Source: Penium margaritaceum
Taxonomy: Eukaryota > Streptophyta > Zygnematophyceae > Desmidiales > Peniaceae
Length of the DNA stretch: 31,923 nucleotides
Assembly (NCBI GenBank): GCA_023375785.1
Contig: SZWC01001200.1
Location: forward strand, 100,685 to 132,607
Reading direction: 5' to 3'
Within the stretch, counting starts at the first letter, position 1. Each line of letters begins with the position of its first letter. Below the pieces are notes generated by a model that ran no database searches, was not told the DNA's origin, and saw only the letters and a program-made list of their open reading frames with translations. Shown here one piece after another: positions 24,807-31,923 of the stretch. Position numbers and translations under genes: made by a program.

Positions 24807-26950
24807 CATGCTATTATACTTACTTACAGGTACATACACGCACTTACGTGCACTGACATGCACTTACACATACTTATACATACTTACACGCACGTACAGG
24901 CACTAACACGCACTTAGACACACTTATACACACATATACGTACTTACACGCACTTACACGCACTTACACACACTTACACTCATTTACACACACTTACACG
25001 CACTTACCCACACTGACACACACTTACACCCACTTATACATACTTAGAGGCACTTACACGCACTTACACGCACTTACACGTACTCACACGGACTTATACA
25101 TACTTACACGTACTTACAGGCACTTACACATACTTACACACACTTACACACACTTACACCCACTTAGACGCACCAACACACTCTTACATACACATACACA
25201 CAATTACACACACTTAAACGTAATTACACGCACTTGCATGCACTTACAAGCACTTACATGCACTTACACGCACTTACATACACTTTCGCACACTTACGCA
25301 TACTTCTACGCACTTACATACACTTACATGCACTTACACACACTTACACACACTTACATGCAGTTACACGTACTTACAGGCACTTACACACAATTACACG
25401 CACTTACACATACTTACATGCACTTTCACGTACTTATACGCACTTGCACACACTTACATGCACTTCCACGCACTTACATGCACTTACACGCCCTTATACA
25501 CACTTACACACAATTACGCTCTTTACACGCACTAAAATGTACTTTCACACACGTACACGTACTTACACACACTTACACACACTTACACACACTTACACGT
25601 ACGAACACGCACTTACACGCACTTACACGTAATTACACTTACTTACACGCATGTACACATACTTACACGCACTTACACGCACTTACGAATGCTTACGTGA
25701 ACTCACGCACTTACACACACAAACACGCACTTACACGCATTTACACATACTTACATGCACTTACATGCAATTACACACACTTACTCGCACTTACAAATAC
25801 ATACACATACACGTGCTTCCACACACTTATCGTACTTACAAGCACTTACACGCACTTACATTCACCTATACGGACTAACACGCACGTACACGCACTTACA
25901 TGCACTTACACTCAATTACACATACTTACACGCACTTACACACACTTACGCATACTTGAACGCACTTACACGCACTTACACGCACTTACACGCACTTACA
26001 CGTACTTACACGTATTTCCACGTACTTACATGTACGCACTTACACGCATTTAAACAGACTATTCAAGCACTTACACGCACTTACACGCATTTACACACAC
26101 TTACATACAATTACACGCACTAATACGTACTTGCACGTACTTACACAAACTTACACGCACTTACACGCACTTACACGCACTTACACGCACTTACACAAAC
26201 TCGCACGTACTTGCATGCATTTCTACGTACTTACACGCACTTAGACGCTCTCATACGCACTTACACGTACTTACACACACTTACACATACTTACATGCAC
26301 TTATACACACTTACATGCACCGACACACCCTTAAATGCACTTACATATACTTTGCACACTTCAATGGACTTGCACACTCTTACACATAATTACACGCAGT
26401 TACACGCACTTACACACACTTACACGCACTTACACGTACTTATACGCACTTACGCGTACTTACACGCACTTGTACACACTTAAATACACTTACACACACT
26501 TACATACACTTACAGGTACTTACACGCACTTACACATACTTACATGCACTTACACAAAGTTACACTTAGTTACACACAGTTACATGCAGTTTTTCACACT
26601 CACATGCACTTACATGCACTTACACACACTAACATGCACTTACACGTACTTACACACACTTACACGCACTTACAATCACTTCCACGCACTTACACGTACT
26701 TTCAGGCACTTACACATACTTACACACACTTACACACACTTACATGCACTTGCATACACTTCCATGCACTTAAACGCACTTGCACGCACTTACACACACT
26801 TACACGTACTTACATCCACCTACACGCACTTACACGCACTTGCAAGCGCATACACACACCGACACGCACATACACGTACTTACATCTACTTACACACACT
26901 TACACCCACTTCCACGCACTTACACGGACTTACACGTACCAACACGCAGT
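24807..26950 (+). repeat. Long-range duplicated block Y, copy 3, truncated
   Basis: Y landmarks recur at 24807 (CATGCTATTATACTTACTT), 25296 (ACGCATACTTCTAC), 25514 (TTACGCTC), 26062 (TTCAAGCAC), 26243 (GACGCTC) and 26359 (CTTCAATGG). The copy is cut at 26951 by the 11-bp satellite, at a point matching 21629 in copy 2 (CAGTT at 21625 and 26947, offset 5322). Confidence 0.85.
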
Positions 26951-26990
26951 TGTGGGAGAATTTTCCTAATTTGTTCCTAATTTGTTCCTG
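26951..26990. other. Junction between 10-bp and 11-bp satellites
   Basis: After CACGCAGTT comes GTGGGAGA, the only few bases here that fit neither repeat. Then AATTTTCCTAA, TTTGTTCCTAA, TTTGTTCCTGA and GTTGTTCCAGA lead step by step into the GTTGTGCCAGA consensus. The 11-bp array therefore starts about 26959, with its most divergent units at the edge. Confidence 0.8.
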
Positions 26991-27420
26991 AGTTGTTCCA
27001 GAGTTGTGCCAGAGTTGTGCCCGGAATTGTGCCAGAGTTGTGCCAGAGCTGTGCCAGAGTTTTGCCAGATTTGTGCTATAGTTATGCCAGTATTCTAAAA
27101 GACTTGTGCCAAAGTTGTGCCAGAGTTGTGCCAGAGTTGTGCCACAACTGAGCCAGAGTTGTGCAAGAGTTGTGCCAGAGTTGTGCCAGAGTTGTGCTAG
27201 AGCTTTGCCAGTATTTTGCCAGAGTTAAGCCAGAGTTGTGCCACAGTTGTGCCAGAGTTGTGCCAGAATTGTGCTAGAGTTGTGCCAGAGTTGTGCAAAA
27301 GTCCTGCCAGAGTTGTACCAGAGTTGTGCCAGAATTGTGCCAGAGTTGTGCCAAAGTTGTGCTAGAGTTGTCCCAGAGTTGTGCCAGAGTTGTGCCAGAG
27401 TTGAGCCAGATTTGTGCCAG

Positions 27421-27575
27421 AGTTGTTCCATAGTTGTGCCAGTGTTGTACAAGAATTCTGCCAGATTTGTGCCAGAGTTGTGCCAAAGTTGTGCCAGAGT
27501 TGAGCCAGCGTTGAGCCAGAGTTGTGCCAGAGTTGTTCCATAGTTGTGCCAGTGTTGTACAAGAGTTGTGCCAGA
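27421..27575. repeat. 110-bp local duplication in the 11-bp array
   Basis: GTTGTTCCATAGTTGTGCC followed by AGTGTTGTACAAGA occurs at 27422 and again 110 bp (ten units) later at 27532. The second copy diverges after about 40 bp. The CCATAGTTGTGCCAGTGTTG word also recurs near 28438 and 30130. Confidence 0.75.
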
Positions 27576-28474
27576 TTTGTGCCAGAGTTGTGCTAGTGTT
27601 GTGCCAGAGTTGTGCCAGAAATGTGCCAGAAGATGTCAGAGTTGTGCCAGATTTGTGCAAGAGCTGTGCTAGAGTTCTGCCAGAGTTGTGCCAGGGTTGT
27701 GCCAGAGTTGTGCCAGAGTTGAGCACAGTTGTGCTAAAGTTGTGCCAGAGTTGTGCCAGAGTCGTACCAGAATTCTGCCAGACTTGTGCCAGAGTTGTGC
27801 CAGAGATGTGCCAGAGTTGTGCCAGAGTTGTTCCACAGTTGTGCCTGAGTTGTGTCAGAGTTGTGCCAGAGTTGTGCCAGAGATGTGCCAGAGTTGTGCC
27901 ACACTTGTGCCAGAGTTGTGCCAGAGTATTTCCAAGGTTGTGCCAGATTTGTGCCAGAGTTGTGCGAGAGTTGTGCCATAGTTGTGGCAGAGTTGTGCCA
28001 GAGTTATGCCAGAGTTGTGCCAGAGTTGTGCCAGAGTAGTGCCAAAGTTGTGCCACAACTGTGCCAGAGTTGTGCCAGAGTTGTGCCAGAGTTGTGCCAG
28101 AGTTGTGCCAGAGTTTTGCCAGAGTTGTGCTAGAGGTTTGCCAGAGTTTTGCCAGAGTTCTGCCAGAGTTGTGCCAGAGCTGTGCCAGAGTTGTGTCAGA
28201 CCTGTGCTAGAGTTGTGCCAGAACTTTGCCAGAGTCGTGCCAGAGTTGTGCCAGGGTTGTGCCAGAATTTTGCCAGACTTGTGCCACAGTCGTGCTAGAG
28301 TTGTGCCAGAGTTATGCAATAGTTATGCCAGAGTTGTGCCAGAGTTGTACCACAGTTGTGCCAGAGTTGTGCCAGAGTTGTGCAAGAATTGTGCCAGAGT
28401 TGTTCTAGAGTTGTCCCAGAGTTGTGCCACAGTTCTGCCATAGTTGTGCCAGTGTTGTACAAGAGTTAAGCCAT

Positions 28475-28750
28475 AATTGTGCCAGAGTTGTGCCAGAGTT
28501 GTGCCAGAGTCATGCCAGAGTTTTGCCAGAGTTGTGCCAGAGTTGTGCCAGAGATGTGCCAGAGTTGTGCCAGTGTTGTGCCAGAGTTGGCCAGAATTGT
28601 GCCAGAGTTGTGCCAGAGTTGTGCCAGAGTCATGCCAGAGTTTTGCCAGAGTTGTGCCAGAGTTGTGCCAGAGATGTGCCAGAGTTGTGCCAGTGTTGTG
28701 CCAGAGTTGGCCAGAATTGTGCCAGAGTTGTGCCAGAGTTGTGCCAGAGT
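28475..28750. repeat. 120-bp higher-order repeat, 2.3 copies
   Basis: Positions 28501-28620 and 28621-28740 are identical. The match extends back to 28475 and forward to 28750. The period is 120 rather than 121 because each copy contains the same 10-bp unit GTTGGCCAGA (one T lost), which marks them as copies of one parent. Confidence 0.93.
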
Positions 28751-29750
28751 AGTGCGAGAGTTATGCCAGAGTTGTCCAAGAGTTGCACCAGAGTTGTTCC
28801 AGAGTTCTGTGAGAGTTGTACCATAGTTGTGCCAAAGGTGTGCAAGAGTTGTGCCAGAGTTGTTCCAGAGTCGTGCCAGAGTTCTTCCAGAGTTACGCCA
28901 AAGTTGTGCCATAGTTGTGGCAGAGATGTGCCAGAGTTGTGCCAGAGTAATGCCATAGTTGTGCCTGAGTTGTACAAGAGTTCTGCCAGAGTTGTGCCAT
29001 AGTTGTGCCAGAGATGTATCAGACTTGTGCCAGAGTTGTACCTGAGTTGTGCCAGAGTTGTGCCAGATTTGTGCCAGAGTTGTTCCACAGTTATGCAAGA
29101 GTTGTGCCAGGTTTTTGCCACTTTTGTGTTAGAGCTGTGCCAGATTTGTGCCAGGGTTGTGGCAGGTTTGTTCCAGAGTTGCTCCAGGATTGTGCCAGGG
29201 TTGTGCCAGAACTGTGTTAGAGTTGTGCCAGAGTTGTGTTGAAGTTTTGCCCGGGTAGTGCCAGACTTGTTCCAGAGTTGTGCCAGATTTGTGCCAGAGT
29301 TGTGCCAGAGTTGTGCCAGGGTTGTGCCAGAGTTAAGCCAAAGTTGTGCAAGCGTTTTGCCCGAGTTTTGCCAGAGTTGTGCCAGAGTTGTGCCAGAGTT
29401 GTTCCACAGTTGTGCAATAGGTGTTCATGAGTTCTACTAAAGTTGTACTAGAGTTGTGCCAGAGTTCTGCTAGACTTGTGTCAGAGCTGTGCCAGAGTTG
29501 TTCCAAAGTTGTGCCAGATTTGTGCCAGAGATGTGTCTGAGTTGTGCCAGAGTTGTGCCGGAGATGTGGCGGAGTTGTGCGAGAGTTGTACCAGAGTTGT
29601 GCCTGAGTTCTGCCAGAGCTGTGCCAGAGTTGTGCCAGAGATGTGCCAGAATTGTGCCATAGTTGTGCCAGAACTGTGCCAGAGTTGTGCCAGAGTTAAG
29701 CCAGAGTTGTGCCAGAGTTATGCCAGAGTATTGCGAGAATTGTGCCAGAG
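28750..29750. repeat. Long-range duplication in 11-bp array, copy 1
   Basis: A series of variant units recurs about 1.56-1.61 kb downstream: GTGCGAGAGTTATGCC (28752 and 30358), AAAGGTG (28834 and 30440), GTTGTACCTGAG (29035 and 30597), GTGTTCATGAG (29421 and 30994), GAGATGTGGCGGA (29561 and 31134) and GTTAAG (29695 and 31268). Offsets are 1606, 1562 and 1573 bp, all multiples of 11, so only whole units were gained or lost. The copies differ by scattered substitutions. Confidence 0.85.
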
Positions 29751-29950
29751 TTGTGCCAGAGTTGTGCTAGTATCGTGCCAGAGTTGTGCCCGAGATGTGC
29801 CAGAATTGTGCCAGAGTTGTGCCACAGCTGTGCTAGAGTTGTGCCAGAGTTGTGCCAGAGTTGTGCTAGTATCGTGCCAGAGTTGTGCCCGAGATGTGCC
29901 AGAATTGTGCCAGAGTTGTGCCACAGCTGTGCTAGAGTTGTGCCAGAGTT
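29740..29950. repeat. 99-bp higher-order repeat, about 2.1 copies
   Basis: GTGCTAGTATCGTGCC at 29764 recurs at 29863, and the surrounding series (GCCCGAGATGTGCCAG, CCACAGCTGTGCTAG) matches base for base. The period is 99 bp, nine units. Confidence 0.9.
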
Positions 29951-30357
29951 ATGCAAGAGTTGTGCCAGAGTTGTGCCAGAGTTGTACCATAGTTGTGCCA
30001 GAGTTGTGCCAGAGTTATGCATTAGTTGTGCTTGAGTTGTGCCAAAGATGTGCCAGAGTCGTGCCAGAGTTGTGCCAGGATTGTGCCAGAGTGGTTCCAG
30101 AGTTGTGCCAGAGTTGTGCCAGAGTTGTCCCATAGTTGTGCCAGTGTTGTACAAGACTTAAGCCATAGTTGTCCCAGAGTTGTCCCAAAGTTGTGCCAGA
30201 GTTAAGCCAAAGTTGTGCAAGCGTTTTGCCCGAGTTTTGCCAGACTTGTACCAGAGTTGTGCCAGAGATGTGCCAGAGTTGTGCCAATGTTGTGCCAGAG
30301 TTGTGCCAGAGTTCTGCCACAGTTGTGCCAGAGTTGTGCCAGAGTTGTGCCAGAGTT

Positions 30358-31320
30358 GTGCGAGAGTTATGCCAGAGTTGTCCAAGAGTTGCGCCAGAGT
30401 TATTCCAGATTCCTGCCAGAGTTGTGCCATAGTGGTCTCAAAGGTGTGCCAGAGTTGTGCCAGAGTTGAGCCAGAGTCGTACCAGAGTTGTGCCAGAGTT
30501 AGGCCAGAGTTGTGGCATAGTTGTTCAAGAGATGTGCCAGAGTTGTGCCAGAGTTGGGCCATAGTTGTGCCAGAGTTGTATCAGAGTTGTGCCAGAGTTG
30601 TACCTGAGTTGTGCCAGAGTTGTGCCATAGTTGTGCCAGAATTGTTCCACAGTTGTGCAAGAGTTGTGCCAGGTTTGTGCCACGTTTGTGCCAGAGCTGT
30701 GCCAGATTTGTGCCAGGGTTGTGGCGGGTTTGTGCCAGAGTTGTTCCAGGATTGTGCCAGGGTTGTACCAGAATTGTGTCAGAGTTGTGCCGGAGTTGTT
30801 TTGACGTTTTGCCGGGGTAGTGCCAGAGTTGTGCCAGAGTTGTGCCATATTTGTGCCAGTGTTGTGCCAGGGTTGTGCCAGAGTTGTGCCAGAGTTAAGC
30901 CAGAGTTGTGCAAGAGTTGTGCCCGAGTTGTGCCAAATCTGTGCCAGAGTTGTGCCATCGTTGTGCCAGAGTTGTTTCACAGTTGTGCAATAGGTGTTCA
31001 TGAGTTGTGCCAAAGTTTTACTAGGGTTGTTCCAGAGTTCTGCTAGACTTGTCTCAGAGCTGTGCCCAAGTTGTTCCAAAGTAGTGCCAGATTTGTGCCA
31101 GAGATGTGTCTGACTTGTGCCAGCGTTGTGCTGGAGATGTGGCGGATTTGTGCCAGAGTTGTAATAGAGTTGTGCCTGAGTTGTGCCAGAGTTGTGCCAG
31201 AGATGTGCCAGAGTTGTGCCATAGTTTTCCCAGGACTGTGCTATAGTTGTGCCAGCGTTGTGCCAGAGTTAAGACAGAGTTGTGCCAGAGTTATGCCAGA
31301 GTTGTGCAAGGATTGTGCCA
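30358..31320. repeat. Long-range duplication in 11-bp array, copy 2
   Basis: Partner of 28750-29750, with the same variant units in the same order. Between the copies, a GTTAAGCCAAAG word followed by GTTGTGCAAGCGTTTTGCCC is also shared (29332 and 30201, offset 869 = 79 x 11), which shows overlapping rounds of duplication. Confidence 0.85.
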
Positions 31321-31923
31321 GAGTTGTGCCAGAGTTGTGCCAGAGTTGTGCCAGATTTGTGCCATATTTGTGCCAGTGTTGTACAAGAGTTGTGCCATAG
31401 TTGTGCCAGAGTTGTGCCTGAGTTGTGCCACAGTTGTGCCAGAAATGTGCCAGAGTGTTGCCAGAGTTGTGCCAGAAATGTACCAGAGGTATGCCAGAGC
31501 TGTCCCGGAGTTTTGCCAGAGTTGTGCCGGAGTTATTCCACAGTTGTACAAACGTTGTGCCAATGCTGTGCCAGAGTTGTGCCAGAGTTGTGCCAGAGTT
31601 GTGCCCGAGATTTGCCAAAGATGTGCCAGTGTTGTTCCAGAGATGTACCAGAGTTGTAAGAGAGTTGTGCTAGAGTTGTGCCAGAGTTGTGCCAGAGTTA
31701 TACTAGAGCTGTCCCAGAGCTACGCCAGTGTTGTTCCAGAGTTCTGCCAGAGTTGTACCAGATTTGTGCCAGAGTTGTGCCAGATTTGTGCCAGATTTGT
31801 GCCAGAGTTGTGCCCTAGTTGTGCCAGAGATTTGCCAGAGTTGTGCCAGAGATGGGCCAGAGTTGTGCCAGAGTTGTGCCATATTTGTGCCAGAGATGTG
31901 CCAGAGTTGTGCCAGAGTTGTGC

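Larger units (their letters stand above)
8812..26950 (+). repeat. 10-bp satellite array, right block (about 18.1 kb)
   Basis: The same unit and orientation as 4534-7621, about 1,800 monomers. Register is striking: from about 20709 to 24545 the CACTTA word stays in one 10-bp phase, with no net indel over about 380 units, although many units carry substitutions. Other long in-phase runs are about 15641-17220 and 17250-18672. Variants are mostly CG/CA/TG at the unit end. The block contains long-range duplications listed separately. It stops at 26950-26951, just after CACGCAGTT. I found no gene, RNA gene or unique sequence in it. Confidence 0.97.
26959..31923. repeat. 11-bp satellite array
   Basis: Tandem array of GTTGTGCCAGA (11 bp), running past the end of the window. 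The phase of GTTGTGCC shifts by only 3 bp net between 27003 and 31917, and two of those come from a 1-bp deletion carried twice in the 120-bp duplication. Eleven bases three times gives an 11-residue peptide repeat in any frame, so long Cys-rich frames (plus) and Gln/His/Asn-rich frames (minus) appear everywhere. These are artefacts. I found no gene in it. Confidence 0.96.

Noticed and set aside
4534..26950. Dozens of plus-strand frames encoding Thr/His/Leu/Tyr decapeptide repeats
   Set aside because: Ten bases three times gives a ten-residue repeat in every plus frame. The minus strand has TAA in every unit, which is why only the plus strand looks coding. All three plus frames are equally open.
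4534..26950. Telomeric repeat
   Set aside because: ACTTACACGC resembles neither TTAGGG-type nor known short G-rich telomere repeats, and the array is internal, bordered by two other satellites. A subtelomeric location remains possible but unproven.
26959..31923. Cys-rich plus-strand frames with an 11-residue repeat (CQSCARVVPEL) and Gln/His/Asn-rich minus frames
   Set aside because: These follow mechanically from the 11-bp unit; the paired cysteines are TGT and TGC from GTTGTGCC, not a metal-binding family. All frames are open in parallel.
1..31923. CRISPR array
   Set aside because: The repeats are directly adjacent with no unique spacers of constant length, and no cas genes are present.

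Overview
This window is almost entirely satellite DNA from a eukaryote. I see no intact gene, no RNA gene and no CRISPR array. The only non-repetitive DNA is a ~1.19 kb piece of a Ty1/copia-type retrotransposon (minus strand). Long homogeneous tandem arrays, a copia gag-protease fragment and CpG-decay-like variation among repeat units all point to a eukaryotic nuclear genome, probably heterochromatic or pericentromeric/subtelomeric. I cannot name the lineage from the sequence.

Layout. (1) 1-4533: a 21-bp satellite made of an 11-bp half (GTGGTGCGAAC) and a 10-bp half (TGGTTGCGGA). It holds two independent higher-order repeats (HORs): an 84-bp HOR (4 monomers, ~5.5 copies, 431-891) and a 147-bp HOR (7 monomers, 16 apparently identical copies, about 1613-3988). 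(2) 4534-7621: a 10-bp satellite, consensus ACTTACACGC. (3) 7622-8811: the copia fragment, containing a gag tail, CCHC zinc knuckle, aspartic protease with DSG and the start of the protease-integrase linker. Two in-frame stops break it, and it lacks LTRs, integrase, RT and RNase H. It is flanked by the same 5-bp word AGTTT. (4) 8812-26950: the same 10-bp satellite in the same orientation, with kilobase-scale internal duplications (blocks called X, Y and Z below). (5) 26951-31923: a third satellite with an 11-bp unit (GTTGTGCCAGA), entered through divergent edge units and carrying 99-, 110- and 120-bp HORs and a ~1.6-kb-spaced duplication. It runs off the window.

The unifying theme is structural. 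The three unit lengths (10, 11 and 21 bp) are one or two turns of the double helix, and one HOR is exactly 147 bp, the length of nucleosome-core DNA. Register is kept over hundreds of units despite many substitutions. The 10-bp unit alternates TTA and CGC about 5 bp apart, as in rotational nucleosome-positioning DNA. On the minus strand it also repeats GTAAGT, the core 5' splice-site sequence, every 10 bp. Apart from the copia frame, the many long open frames are side effects of repeat composition.
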